A DNA stretch of 64,000 bases from Halosolutus halophilus (GTDB lineage: Archaea; Halobacteriota; Halobacteria; Halobacteriales; Natrialbaceae). Position 1 is the stretch's first letter; every line of letters begins with the position of its first letter. The stretch lies in NCBI RefSeq assembly GCF_022869805.1, contig NZ_CP094974.1, positions 4,402,001 through 4,466,000 of the forward strand. Reading direction: 5' to 3'. Positions 16,712 through 27,081 of this stretch are shown here, in pieces. The notes under the pieces are model-generated. The model worked only from the letters and a program-made list of their open reading frames with translations. It ran no database searches and was not told where the DNA came from. The position numbers and the translations under genes were made by a program.

Positions 16712-17848
16712 CTACTTCCCCTCCGGCTGGTCTTCCGGGGCCGGATCGTCGTCGCTCTCGGCGTCCTCGCGCGCGGATTCGATCAGTTCCGCGGCACCGC
16801 GATCGGCGAGGTCGTTCGCGAACTCGCGGGCGGCCTCGACGTGGGTCTCGACCGGGAGGTCGCGGCTCGCGGTCACCGACTCCTCGCCCTCCCGGTCGGA
16901 GACGTGGACGGACGCGTGGACGTACTCCCCCTGGACGACGGCGTAGATGCCGATCGGCGCGATACAGCCGCCGCCGAGTTCCGCGAGGAGGGTGCGCTCG
17001 ACCGTCGTCTCGACCCGGGTTCGCGGGTGGTCGATCGCGGACTGGATCTCGCGGGCGGTCTCGCCGTCCGTCGCGGTCACCGCGAGCGCGCCCTGACCCG
17101 GCGCGGGCACGAACGTCCCCGTCGGGAGTTGCTGGTAGTCGACGTAGTGCGCGAGGCCGCTGCGTTCGAGGCCCGCCTCCGCGAGGACGATCGCGTCGTA
17201 GGCGGTCTCGACCTCGCGACCCAGGGCCTGCTTTTCGAGTTCCGAGAGGTCGTCGAACCACTCGTCGACGGTGCGGTCGTACTCGGGTTCGAAGTCGTCG
17301 TTTCCGGTGTTTCCTTTGCGCTCCTTGTCCGCCTCCGATCGCTCCTGGTGTTCCGCCTGGAGCGCGGGCGCGAGCAACTTCTCGAGGCGCGTGTCCACGT
17401 TCCCGCGCAGCGGCTCGACCTCCAGGTCCGCCCGCTCCGAGAGCAACTGTGCGCGCCGGCGCAGGCTCGACGTGCCGACGATCGCGCCGTCCGGCAGATC
17501 ATCGAGCGTCGTTCCCTCGGGCGTGACGAGGACGTCGCCCGGTCGGCCGCGTTCCGGGATCGCGGCCGTGATGAGTTCCTCGGGCTGTTCGGTCGGCATG
17601 TCCTTCATCGAGTGGATCGCGCCGTCGACGTCCCCTTCGAGGACGCGCTCGTCGAGTTCGCGGACGAACGCGCCCGTCTTCCCCAGTCGGTGGATCAACT
17701 CGTCCCTGATCTGGTCGCCCGTCGTCTCGACGGTCACGAGTTCGACCTCGTACCGCCGGTCTTCGAGGGCCTCCTTTACGAGTGAGGCCTGCCGCCGGGC
17801 GAGTGCAGAGCCCCGTGTCGCCAGTCGCAACGTCCCGCGCGTTCTCAT
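16712..17848 (-). CDS. hemC: Hydroxymethylbilane synthase
   Basis: 378-aa porphobilinogen deaminase, joining four porphobilinogens into hydroxymethylbilane. It begins MRTRGTLRLATRGSALARRQ and has HSMKDMPTE, the GTSSLRRRAQLL segment and the cofactor cysteine in AELGGGCIAPIG, which carries dipyrromethane. A hydrophilic insert at residues about 185-230 (ERSEADKERKGNTGNDDFE) is longer than in bacterial HemC, as in other halophiles. The ATG at 17848 is chosen; upstream in-frame codons encode non-conserved sequence. CTTTTCATAC on the minus strand, about 27 bp upstream, is a plausible TATA element. First gene of the hemC-cobA-hemD operon. Confidence 0.95.
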   Translation of the reverse strand: MRTRGTLRLATRGSALARRQASLVKEALEDRRYEVELVTVETTGDQIRDELIHRLGKTGAFVRELDERVLEGDVDGAIHSMKDMPTEQPEELITAAIPERGRPGDVLVTPEGTTLDDLPDGAIVGTSSLRRRAQLLSERADLEVEPLRGNVDTRLEKLLAPALQAEHQERSEADKERKGNTGNDDFEPEYDRTVDEWFDDLSELEKQALGREVETAYDAIVLAEAGLERSGLAHYVDYQQLPTGTFVPAPGQGALAVTATDGETAREIQSAIDHPRTRVETTVERTLLAELGGGCIAPIGIYAVVQGEYVHASVHVSDREGEESVTASRDLPVETHVEAAREFANDLADRGAAELIESAREDAESDDDPAPEDQPEGK

Positions 17849-18045
17849 AGGCGGTAGTGGTCGCCTCGAGTATGAAAAGCGCACGCTTGTCCGCCGGGCC
17901 GGGCGACGGATCGATCGCCGGGCCCCGCTTGTCGTCCCGCCGGACGATCGGTCCGACGACTGGATCGCGGCAGCGGTCCGACGATCGGGGTCACGGCGGC
18001 GGACCACGACGACGAACGACGTCGTCGGCGAGCGCAACCGCGGAT

Positions 18046-18080
18046 CGTGTTGATGCGTATCAACACGATGATAAATATTA
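18046..18080 (+). promoter_or_regulatory. Operator-like palindrome and TATA region of the first EamA gene
   Basis: CGTGTTGAT at 18046-18054 and ATCAACACG at 18059-18067 form a perfect 9-bp inverted repeat with a 4-bp spacer. It lies directly upstream of the AT-rich GATAAATATTATC element (18070-18082), which sits about 26-38 bp before the ATG at 18108 and is the likely TATA box. The position fits a transcription-factor operator covering the BRE/TATA region. The cognate regulator is unknown. Confidence 0.7.
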
Positions 18081-18107
18081 TCGGACCCCATCCCGTTGCT
18101 GGAGTGT

Positions 18108-19058
18108 ATGCGATACGGTACCGCCGGACTGTTCGTCCTGCTCGCAGCCGTCTGGGGGCTGTCGTTCGTCGCGGCGCGCGCCGCGCTGCCGTACATTCCG
18201 CCCGTTCCGCTCGCAGCCCTCCGGTTCGATATCGTGGCCGTGGCGACGCTCGCGTACGCGAGCGTCACGACCGATCGGTGGTATCCCGAAACGATCGACG
18301 AGTGGCGCGTCGTCGTTCTCGGCGGGACGCTGTTCGTCGCCGTCCACCACGCGCTGCTGTTCGCGGGCCAGCAGCACGTCACGAGCGCCGTCGCGAGCGT
18401 CGTCATGAGCCTCGACCCGGTGCTCGCCGCCGGATTCGCGTGGGCGCTGCTGGCCGACGAGCGACTCGATCTCGTCGGCGTTCTCGGCCTCTGTACGGGA
18501 CTGGTCGGCGTCGTGATCGTCGCGAATCCGACGTTCGACGGCGCGGACGCGGCGACGATGCTCGGCGTCCTGCTCGTCTTCTTGTCGGCCGCCGCGTTCG
18601 CGCTGGGCGCCGTCCTGACGCGTCGCTATCGAACCGCCCTCCCCGTGCGATCGATGCAGGCGTGGATGATGGTCGTCGGGGCGCCGCTGTTGCACGTCGC
18701 GGCGATCGCGCTCCCGCTTCCCGGATTCGGTGCGATCGAGTGGACGACGCCGGCGCTGCTCGGACTCGCGTACCTCGCCCTCGTCGCCGGCGTCTTCGGG
18801 TACTTGCTCTACTTCGAACTGCTGGACCGGATCGGGGCGATCGAGATCAATCTGATCGGGTACGCCGCACCCGTCTTCGCAGCGATCGGCGGCTGGGCGG
18901 TTCTCGACGAACCGATCGCGGCGCGTACCGTCGCCGGGTTCGCCGTCATCGTCTGCGGATTCGTCCTGATAACGCGCGACTCGATCCGAACGGAACTCGC
19001 GGGCCGGGGATCCCGCGCGGTCGAAACGAGCGGTTCGGACCGACGACGCGATCGCTAG
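18108..19058 (+). CDS. EamA (DMT) family transporter
   Basis: 316-aa drug/metabolite-transporter protein with ten hydrophobic helices in two EamA repeats. The first repeat begins LFVLLAAVWGLSFVAARAAL; the second contains LGVLLVFLSAAAFALGAVLTRRY and IGAIEINLIGYAAPVFAAIGGW with the typical EPIAARTVAGFAVI end. The tail after residue 290 is charged and disordered. ATG at 18108 (MRYGTAG) is preferred over an upstream TTG at 18096, as it fits the TATA spacing. It is a paralog of the gene at 24455, with near-identical segments such as HHALLFAGQQ. Substrate unknown (amino acids or other metabolites). Confidence 0.88.
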   Translation: MRYGTAGLFVLLAAVWGLSFVAARAALPYIPPVPLAALRFDIVAVATLAYASVTTDRWYPETIDEWRVVVLGGTLFVAVHHALLFAGQQHVTSAVASVVMSLDPVLAAGFAWALLADERLDLVGVLGLCTGLVGVVIVANPTFDGADAATMLGVLLVFLSAAAFALGAVLTRRYRTALPVRSMQAWMMVVGAPLLHVAAIALPLPGFGAIEWTTPALLGLAYLALVAGVFGYLLYFELLDRIGAIEINLIGYAAPVFAAIGGWAVLDEPIAARTVAGFAVIVCGFVLITRDSIRTELAGRGSRAVETSGSDRRRDR

Positions 19059-19157
19059 GGATCTTCGACGTCGAATCTCGCCGCCGGTACGGGTCCGTTC
19101 CCAGCTTCCGGGAATCCGGCCCGGCTTTTATCCGCGTTAATTCCATATCTGGGCTCG

Positions 19158-19526
19158 ATGAGCGAAACGATCTACGAACGGCTCGGCGGCGAGGACGCAA
19201 TCGCCGCTGTCGTCGATCGATTCTACGAACGGCTGCTCGAAGACGACCGCGTCGCCCACTTCTTCGAGGACGTCGACATGCGGAGACAGCGCGCCCACCA
19301 GACGCAGTTTCTCAGTTCGGTCGCCGGCGGCCCGGTGGAGTACTCCGGCGAGGACATGCAGTCTGCGCACGACCACCTCGATATCACGCCGTCCGACTTC
19401 GACGTGATCGCGACGCATCTGGCGGAGACGCTGGTCGAGTTCGAGGTCGAGGAGGCCGATCGCGCGGCCGTGATGGAGGCGGTCGCCGGCTACGAGGACG
19501 ACGTCGTCACCGTCGCCGCCGACTGA
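19158..19526 (+). CDS. glbN: Group 1 truncated hemoglobin
   Basis: 122-aa truncated globin that binds heme and O2/NO. It starts MSETIYERLGGEDAIAAVVD, the typical group 1 opening with the GG turn, then VVDRFYERLLEDDRV holds the B10 tyrosine. The distal Q pair is in AHQTQFLSSVAGGP and the proximal histidine in MQSAHDHLDI. A likely TATA element CTTTTATCC (19125-19133) stands 25-33 bp upstream. It lies 218 bp before a quinol NO reductase gene on the same strand, so NO binding or dioxygenation is a likely role. Heme synthesis genes lie on both sides. Confidence 0.92.
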   Translation: MSETIYERLGGEDAIAAVVDRFYERLLEDDRVAHFFEDVDMRRQRAHQTQFLSSVAGGPVEYSGEDMQSAHDHLDITPSDFDVIATHLAETLVEFEVEEADRAAVMEAVAGYEDDVVTVAAD

Positions 19527-19664
19527 TTCTTCCGCGATCGGACGATCGAGGTGGGAATGGAGAGCGACGCGTCCGATCGACCTCCTCGATCGGGTCGACG
19601 GCAACCGTTCGTCGCCCTCGCCGGTCCGACGAAACTCCACCCCGGTCACCCCTAATCCCTGTCG

Positions 19665-19702
19665 CGAACTCGTTCGGGTCCTTTTCCAGCCGGTAGGAAA
19701 AG
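19665..19702 (+). promoter_or_regulatory. NarO-type CGAA-N4-TTCG site and inverted repeat before norZ
   Basis: CGAA-CTCG-TTCG at 19665-19676 matches the motif reported for the haloarchaeal denitrification regulator NarO. Immediately after it, CTTTTCC (19681-19687) and GGAAAAG (19696-19702) form a perfect 7-bp inverted repeat around AGCCGGTA. Both lie 43-80 bp before the norZ ATG, where a promoter would be. The match is by eye and a site of eight fixed bases can occur by chance. Confidence 0.5.
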
Positions 19703-19744
19703 CCGGGCCGTTTGACGGGTCTTGCACGTCGACATCCGACTGTA

Positions 19745-22063
19745 ATGAAGGTAAACAGAAAGCAACTCGCCGCGTTCCTCGCGGTGATCTTCTTCGTGAA
19801 CCTCGTCGTCATGGGCGGCGGGGCGTGGCTTTCCTACGAGAACGAACCGGAGATTCCCGAGACGATCGTCGGCCCGGACGGCGAGACCGTCGCGACGAGC
19901 GACGACGTCCAGTCGGGGAAGGCGGTCTTCCAGGAGAACGGCCTGATGAATCAGGGGTCGGCCCTGGGCCGTGGTAGTTACTACGACGTCGACTACACTG
20001 CCGACGCCCTCGAGTCGAAGACCGACCACATGCGCGACTATTACGCGCAAGAAGAGTACGAGACGGCCTACGAGGACCTCGAGGCGTCCGAACAGGCCGC
20101 GATCGACGAGACGGTCCGGCAGGAACTCCAGTCGAGCAGCCACGGCGAACGGGTCGAGTACTCCGCCGCGGAAGCGTACGCCCACCAGCAGGTTCGCGAG
20201 GAGTACGTCGAGCGCTACCACGAGGGCGACCGCGAGCGCGGCATCCAGGAGGGACTGATCCCGACCGAGGAGGAAGCCGAGCAGTTCGCCGACTTCGCGC
20301 TGTGGACCGCCTGGATCTCCCACACCGATCGCCCCGGCTCCGACGCCTCGTTCACCAACGACTTCCCGTACTCGCCCGCCGCGGGCAACGACGCCGGCGG
20401 GCCCGTGATGACGTGGAGCGTCATCGCGATGGTGTTACTGGTCGCCGGCGCCGGGGTCGCGATCTGGCTCTACCAGGCCGTCGAACTCCCCGAGCCCGAA
20501 GCGAACGGCGTCTCGATCCCCCACCCGAAGGAGATCGATCTCACCCCGAGTCAGCTCCTGAGCACCAGATTCATCCTCATCGGGGCGCTGTTGTTCGTCT
20601 TCCAGACGTTCCTGGGCGGCTTGCTCGCCCACTACTACGTCGAGCGCGACGACTTCTTCGGCCTCCACGAGGCCGTCGGGTTCGACGTCCTCGAGTACCT
20701 ACCGTGGACGATCGTCCGAACCTGGCACGTCGACCTGGGGATCCTCTGGATCGCCACGATGTGGCTCGGAGCCGGACTCTTCCTCGCCCCGCTGTTGACC
20801 GGCCGCGAACCCCGCAAGCAGGCGCTGTACGTGAAGGGGCTGCTCGGCGCGTTGCTCGTCGTCGCCGTCGGCGGCCTCGCCGGCATCTGGCTCGGCGTCA
20901 ACAACTTCTTCGGCGGCGAGTGGTGGTGGCTCCTGGGTAACGAGGGGCTGGAGTACGTCGAGATCGGTCGCGTCTGGCAGGCCGGCCTGCTGGTCGGCTT
21001 CCTCGGCTGGACCGCCCTCGTGGCGCGCGGGTTCAAGCCCTTGCTCGATCGCGAGCCCCGGTACGGGCTGGCCCACATGATCGTGTACGCGGGCGGTTCG
21101 ATCGGCCTGCTGTTCACGGCCGGCTTCCTCTACACGCCCGACACGAACTTCGTCATAACCGAGTTCTGGCGCTGGTGGGTCGTCCACATGTGGGTCGAGG
21201 GCGTCTTCGAGTTCTTCATCCTCGTCGTCATCGCGCTGACGCTGGTCTCGATGAACCTCCTGACAAAGAAGTCCGCCGAGAAGGCCGTCATCTTTCAGGC
21301 CGCACTCGTCATGGGGAGCGGCATCATCGGCGTCTCCCACCACTACTGGTGGGCCGGCCTCCCCGAGGTGTGGCTGCCGATCGGCAGCGTCTTTTCCACC
21401 CTCGAGTTCATTCCCCTGCTGTTCATCCTCTACGAGGCGCTGGGCCAGTACCGCGCGATGGCCGCCGCCGGGACGGACTTCCCCTACCGGACGGCCTTCT
21501 ACTTCATCGTCGCCTCGTCCGTCTGGAACTTCTTCGGGGCCGGCGTCATCGGCTTCTTCATCAACCTCCCGGTCATCAGCTACTTCGAGAGCGGGACCTA
21601 CCTCACCGTCGCTCACGCCCACGGCGCGATGTTCGGGGCCTTCGGCTTCCTCGCGATGGGGATGGCCGTCTACATCCTCCGGGTGACCACCCGCCCCGAG
21701 AAGTGGTCCGCGAAACGGCTGCGCTGGTCGTTCTGGCTGTGCAACGCCGGCCTCGCGCTCATGTTGTTCCTCTCCCTACTCCCGGTCGGCTTCCTCCAAC
21801 TCGAGGTCGCGTTCACGGAGGGGTACGCCGCCTCGCGCAGCCTCGCGTTCTACGACAGCGGGATCGTCCAGACCCTGTTCTGGCTGCGCATGCCCGGTGA
21901 CACGCTGTTGATCCTGGGGGCGATCGTCTTCGCCTGGGACGTCGTCGCGAAATTGCTCTTCCAGCGAAAGCCGACCGTGAGCGAGGAGTCGACCACTCAC
22001 TCGCACGTCATCGCCGATCGGCTCGTCGCCGACGGCGTCGAATCGGTGAGCGACGACGACTGA
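19745..22063 (+). CDS. norZ: Quinol-dependent nitric oxide reductase (qNOR)
   Basis: 772-aa single-subunit NO reductase that reduces 2 NO to N2O with electrons from quinol. The N-terminal 220 residues form the extracytoplasmic cytochrome-c-like domain without heme ligands, after one signal-anchor helix (LAAFLAVIFFVNLVVMGGG) and including FQENGLMNQGSALGRGSY. The C-terminal part has about twelve helices of the heme-copper superfamily, with metal-ligand histidines in FWRWWVVHMWVEGVFEFF, GVSHHYWWAGLPE and LTVAHAHGAMFG. The ATG at 19745 gives the standard start MKVNRKQLAAFLAV. It lies downstream of the truncated hemoglobin and a NarO-like site, consistent with denitrification or NO defence. Confidence 0.95.
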   Translation: MKVNRKQLAAFLAVIFFVNLVVMGGGAWLSYENEPEIPETIVGPDGETVATSDDVQSGKAVFQENGLMNQGSALGRGSYYDVDYTADALESKTDHMRDYYAQEEYETAYEDLEASEQAAIDETVRQELQSSSHGERVEYSAAEAYAHQQVREEYVERYHEGDRERGIQEGLIPTEEEAEQFADFALWTAWISHTDRPGSDASFTNDFPYSPAAGNDAGGPVMTWSVIAMVLLVAGAGVAIWLYQAVELPEPEANGVSIPHPKEIDLTPSQLLSTRFILIGALLFVFQTFLGGLLAHYYVERDDFFGLHEAVGFDVLEYLPWTIVRTWHVDLGILWIATMWLGAGLFLAPLLTGREPRKQALYVKGLLGALLVVAVGGLAGIWLGVNNFFGGEWWWLLGNEGLEYVEIGRVWQAGLLVGFLGWTALVARGFKPLLDREPRYGLAHMIVYAGGSIGLLFTAGFLYTPDTNFVITEFWRWWVVHMWVEGVFEFFILVVIALTLVSMNLLTKKSAEKAVIFQAALVMGSGIIGVSHHYWWAGLPEVWLPIGSVFSTLEFIPLLFILYEALGQYRAMAAAGTDFPYRTAFYFIVASSVWNFFGAGVIGFFINLPVISYFESGTYLTVAHAHGAMFGAFGFLAMGMAVYILRVTTRPEKWSAKRLRWSFWLCNAGLALMLFLSLLPVGFLQLEVAFTEGYAASRSLAFYDSGIVQTLFWLRMPGDTLLILGAIVFAWDVVAKLLFQRKPTVSEESTTHSHVIADRLVADGVESVSDDD

Positions 22064-22140
22064 CGGCGGTCGTCTCCCGCCGGCCCCGCATCCGATCCAC
22101 GACCCGGCCGGTCCACCGCGTCCCCACCGGGACCGGGTCT

Positions 22141-22815
22141 TTAGGTGATTTCAACCGCCTTGCGTCGCCTGGTGAGGTAGTAGCCCGCCACGATCGGCTG
22201 TAACGGGGGGACGGAGAGGCTCGTGAACGCGATCCCGAGGTACAGTCCCGGATTCGGCCGCCAGTCGTCACCGTAGGTACAGACGTAGGCGGCGTCCTGG
22301 TGAATCGCGACCGGAAACGCGCCGAAGGCGATCGCGCCGGCCAGCCCGACCGCGGTCGAGAGCAGTCCCGGAAGCGCGAAGACGAACGCGACGATCGCGA
22401 TCACGGCCCCGATCACCGTCGCTCCGAACGAGGCCGCCACGACGAGCCACCAGCCCGACCACCCCGGTTTCGTCCCGAACCGCTTGTGCCGCCGGTAGAG
22501 GTAGAATACGCCCGCGATCGGGGCCCAGACGGCCGCGAACGCGGCGTTGAGCCACGGGCTCGGTTTCCAGTGGCTGCTGACGCCGCCCCGGCGACGAATC
22601 CGGCGGGCGTCGACGACGAGCGCGCCGACGAGCGCGATCGTCAGGAGCGTGTAGCCGAACGTACTGACCAGCACCAGTCCGCGTTCGAGGAACGGCACGC
22701 CGGGATCGGCCTCCCGGACGACGCCGATCAGGCCGACGCCGACCACCGGCGGGAACAGAAAGCAGAGTCGCTCGATGGCCCGCCCCCAGTCGATCGCGTC
22801 GAGGCTCGTCGTCAT
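22141..22815 (-). CDS. Haloarchaeal membrane protein of unknown function
   Basis: 224-aa integral membrane protein with about six helices, for example LCFLFPPVVGVGLIGVV, GYTLLTIALVGALVVD, WLNAAFAAVWAPIAGVFYLY and VVAASFGATVIGAVIAI. A cytosolic basic loop (RRIRRRGGVSSHWKP) and the short tail TRRRKAVEIT are the only hydrophilic parts. No transporter or enzyme motif is recognised. It is convergent with norZ, so no operon link is implied. Confidence 0.75.
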   Translation of the reverse strand: MTTSLDAIDWGRAIERLCFLFPPVVGVGLIGVVREADPGVPFLERGLVLVSTFGYTLLTIALVGALVVDARRIRRRGGVSSHWKPSPWLNAAFAAVWAPIAGVFYLYRRHKRFGTKPGWSGWWLVVAASFGATVIGAVIAIVAFVFALPGLLSTAVGLAGAIAFGAFPVAIHQDAAYVCTYGDDWRPNPGLYLGIAFTSLSVPPLQPIVAGYYLTRRRKAVEIT

Positions 22816-22951
22816 TGCAATATCAGCCGACGTGACGTTTCGACCGCCGTCGGTTACGTGTATCGGACACAGCGATCCCGTTTCAATTCGGGCCGTTCGA
22901 TCGCGGGTCGACCCTGGCTCGATCGCTACGCGTGTTCGCGTACGGCGTCCG

Positions 22952-24298
<1,347 letters not shown>

Positions 24299-24454
24299 GC
24301 GCGGGCCTTTGCGATGGGACGGCAAAGTAGTACCGAGGTTCGATCGCCGTCGCGGGATCGGAGCCCGATCGACATCGCGGCGCGAGGGTCGATCGCCGTC
24401 GCGCGATCAGTGCGGTTAAACCCGTGCTTCGCCGATCCGCAGGATACTGTCCGT

Positions 24455-25375
24455 ATGCGCTATCGAATGCCCGTTCTGTTCCTGCTCGTCGCTGCGATCT
24501 GGGGATCGACGTTTCCGGCCGTCCGCGTCGCCGTCGACGTCGTTCCCCCGGTCCTGTTCGCTGCCCTTCGATTCGACGCCGTGGCGATCCTCGTGCTGGG
24601 GTACGCCGCCGTCCGTGGCCATCGCATCCGTCCCCGTCGCGGGGAGTGGGCCGGAGTCCTCGCCGGCGGCGTGTTCCTGATCGCGCTCCATCACGCGCTG
24701 CTGTTCGCCGGCCAGCAGTACGTCACGAGCGCCGTCGCCGCCGTCGTCGTCGCGACGGTGCCGATCCTCACCGCGGGGCTCTCGCGCGCGCTGCTCCCGA
24801 GTACCGGCCTCGGCGTCGTCGGTACCGTCGGTCTCGGGCTGGGTTTCCTCGGGACGGCGATCGTGTCCGATCCGGACCCGGCGGCGCTGTACACGGCCGA
24901 ATCGCTCGGCGTCCTCCTCGTTTTCGCCGCCGCCATCGCGTTCGCGCTCGGGTCGGTCGTTACCCAGCGAACCCGGACCGGACTCCCGATCGCCTCCCTC
25001 CAGGGGTGGATGATGCTCGTCGGCGCACCGGTCCTGCACGGTGCGAGCGTCTCACTGGGGGAACCGCAGTCGATCGACTGGACGCCGGCCGCGGCGGTCG
25101 CGTTCGTCTACCTCGTTCCCGTCGCCGGCGGCCTCGGCTACCTGCTGTACTTCGACCTGCTCGATCGACTCGGCTCGATCGAGATCAACCTCGTCACGTA
25201 CCTGTTACCGGTCTTCGCCGCGATCGTCGGCTGGCTCGTCCTTCGAGAACCGCTCGCGCCGTCGACGGTCGTCGGATTCGTCGTCGTCGCCGTCGGCTTC
25301 GCCCTGGTCAAGCGGCGGGCGCTCGCGCGACTCGTCTCGAGGGGGCCGCGGGCGGGCCACGAAGTGGATCGGTGA
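24455..25375 (+). CDS. EamA (DMT) family transporter, second paralog
   Basis: 306-aa ten-helix EamA transporter. It begins MRYRMPVLFLLVAAIWGSTF and shares segments with the protein at 18108 (HHALLFAGQQ, TSAVAAVVV, and SIEINLVTYLLPVFAAIVGW), so the two arose by duplication. The ATG at 24455 is chosen because in-frame upstream codons to 24314 lie within non-conserved sequence containing repeats of GATCGCCGTCGCG. It does not share the palindromic operator of the first copy, so the two may be regulated differently. Substrate unknown. Confidence 0.88.
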   Translation: MRYRMPVLFLLVAAIWGSTFPAVRVAVDVVPPVLFAALRFDAVAILVLGYAAVRGHRIRPRRGEWAGVLAGGVFLIALHHALLFAGQQYVTSAVAAVVVATVPILTAGLSRALLPSTGLGVVGTVGLGLGFLGTAIVSDPDPAALYTAESLGVLLVFAAAIAFALGSVVTQRTRTGLPIASLQGWMMLVGAPVLHGASVSLGEPQSIDWTPAAAVAFVYLVPVAGGLGYLLYFDLLDRLGSIEINLVTYLLPVFAAIVGWLVLREPLAPSTVVGFVVVAVGFALVKRRALARLVSRGPRAGHEVDR

Positions 25376-25381
25376 CGCGCG

Positions 25382-25420
25382 AAAAAGAGCGACGGTAGAT
25401 TCGCGACGAGGATCGTCGCG
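25382..25420 (-). terminator. Terminator of the amt-glnK fusion gene
   Basis: Read on the minus strand after the stop at 25426, the perfect hairpin CGCGACGA-TCC-TCGTCGCG (25420-25402) is followed 15 bases later by TTTTT (25386-25382). A hairpin plus T-run is a plausible archaeal terminator here. Confidence 0.5.
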
Positions 25421-25425
25421 TTCGA

Positions 25426-27081
25426 TCAGACCGCGTCCGTGCCGGTTTTGCCGGTCCGGATCTGGTACGCGCTTTCGACGGGCGTGACGAAGATTTTCCC
25501 GTCGCCTGGCTCACCGGTGTGTGCGCCCTCGCTGATCGCGTCGACGACGTCCTCCGCGGGGATGTCCGCGACGACGCACTCGATCTTGACCTTCTGGTGG
25601 AGATCGACCGTGTACTCCTCGCCGCGCCACTGCCCCTTTTTCGCGGGCTGGGAGCCGCGCCCGGAGACGTTCGTGACGGTCAGCGAGGGGGCTCCGGCGT
25701 CCGCCAGCGCCGTCTTGATCGCGCCGAGGCGATCGGGACGGACGATGGCGGTGACCATCTTGATCTCGCCGCCGTTCGGGTTGCCGCCGTCGGGACGGAG
25801 CACCTCGGTTCCGGCCGTCCCGCCGTCGGTCGCGACCTCTGGCTTACCGAACTCGGGGTAGGTGTCGACGCCGTGTTCGGAGACGTCGAGTCCGTCGCGT
25901 TCGTGTTCGGGCGTGACGCGAGCCTGTCCGACAGCTTTGAAGGCGAACCAGATGAGAGCGGTCGCACCGACCGTCCACGCGGTGATGATGAGGACGCCGG
26001 CGACCTGCGCGACGAACGCGTTCGCGACGCTGTCCACGACGCCGGGTGCGGCGACGAACGGGAACAGCAACGTCCCGAGAATCCCGGCCGAGCCGTGGAC
26101 GGGGAACACCGCACAGACGTCGTCGATCTTCAGTTTCTGTTCGACGAACTCGAAGACGATCGGGAGTTGCGCACCGGCGAGCCCGCCGACGACGAACGCG
26201 CCCCACCAGGCGGCGGTGTCGGGAATCGCGGTGATGCCGACGAGACCGGCCAGCAGTCCGTTCGCGACGTACAGCGTGTCGACCTTGCCGGTCTTGAGCC
26301 AGGCGACGAATCCGGCCCCCATCGCACCGCAGGCCATCGAAATCGTGGTGGTCATGGCGACGCGGCCGAGCTGGTCGCCGAGGAACGCGCCCTCGCCGAC
26401 GATGGCGGAGGTGCCGACGTTGAAGCCATACCAGCCGAACGCGAGGATCAGCGTGCCGAGGACGGCGAAGGTCAGCGAGTGACCGGGGATGACGTTCGCG
26501 GAGCCGTCGTCGTTGTAGCGGTCCATGCGCGGGCCGAGCACCCACGCGGCGGTGAGACCGGCGATGCCGCCCATGCCGTGGACGATCATCCCGCCCGCGA
26601 AGTCGGCGAAGGGCGTCCCGGTGAGCGTCTCGATGTGTCCGCCGGCCCACGTGATCCCGGTGACGACCGGGTAGATGACCGCGGCCAGCAGGAAGGTGTA
26701 GGTGACGTACGCGCGGAGCTTCGCGCGACCGGCGACCGCCCCGGAGACGATCGTCGCCGCAGTCATGGCGAAGACGGCACCGTACAGCCAGCCGATCCAG
26801 CTGCTGGCGTCACCGGTGAACGCGGGTTCGAAGCTACCGCCGGCGACGACGCTCTCGACCCCGACGCCGATCAGGAAGAACACCGTCACGCCGACGCTCC
26901 AGGTCAGCAGGTTCTTCGTCAGCTGGTTCGCCACGTTCTTCGAGCGCACCTGCCCCGCCTCGAGCATGGCGAAGCCGGCGTGCATGAAGAAGATCAGGAA
27001 CGTGGCGACCAGGATCCACGTGTTGTTGATCGCCTCGATCAGCATCTCCGGATCCGACTGCAAGAGCGTCGACTCCATCAC
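25426..27081 (-). CDS. amt: Ammonium transporter Amt fused to a PII (GlnK) domain
   Basis: 551-aa fusion. Residues about 10-415 are an Amt/Mep/Rh channel with eleven helices: [20 protein letters not shown], and the pore twin histidines in [12 protein letters not shown] and [12 protein letters not shown]. Residues about 416-445 are an acidic and glycine-rich linker. Residues about 446-551 are a full PII domain: [20 protein letters not shown], the T-loop tyrosine in [15 protein letters not shown], and the C-loop in [20 protein letters not shown]. In most prokaryotes Amt and GlnK are separate proteins; here the regulator is tethered to the channel it blocks. A TATA-like CTTATATTAG lies about 135 bp upstream. 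Confidence 0.95.
   Translation of the reverse strand: MMESTLLQSDPEMLIEAINNTWILVATFLIFFMHAGFAMLEAGQVRSKNVANQLTKNLLTWSVGVTVFFLIGVGVESVVAGGSFEPAFTGDASSWIGWLYGAVFAMTAATIVSGAVAGRAKLRAYVTYTFLLAAVIYPVVTGITWAGGHIETLTGTPFADFAGGMIVHGMGGIAGLTAAWVLGPRMDRYNDDGSANVIPGHSLTFAVLGTLILAFGWYGFNVGTSAIVGEGAFLGDQLGRVAMTTTISMACGAMGAGFVAWLKTGKVDTLYVANGLLAGLVGITAIPDTAAWWGAFVVGGLAGAQLPIVFEFVEQKLKIDDVCAVFPVHGSAGILGTLLFPFVAAPGVVDSVANAFVAQVAGVLIITAWTVGATALIWFAFKAVGQARVTPEHERDGLDVSEHGVDTYPEFGKPEVATDGGTAGTEVLRPDGGNPNGGEIKMVTAIVRPDRLGAIKTALADAGAPSLTVTNVSGRGSQPAKKGQWRGEEYTVDLHQKVKIECVVADIPAEDVVDAISEGAHTGEPGDGKIFVTPVESAYQIRTGKTGTDAV

Noticed and set aside
16712-18406. Extended hemC frame starting at 18406
   Set aside because: The extra 186 residues cross the EamA gene on the other strand and show no homology; MRTRGTLRLATRG is the true HemC start.
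22861-22900. Possible CRISPR-like repeat (GTTTCAATTCGGGC)
   Set aside because: Only one copy is present and no spacer array follows; it is a chance match to a common CRISPR repeat start.
24314-24454. Short direct repeats of GATCGCCGTCGCG upstream of the second EamA gene
   Set aside because: GATC- and CGATCG-rich sequence recurs widely in this genome; no regular period is visible, so I do not call an operator.
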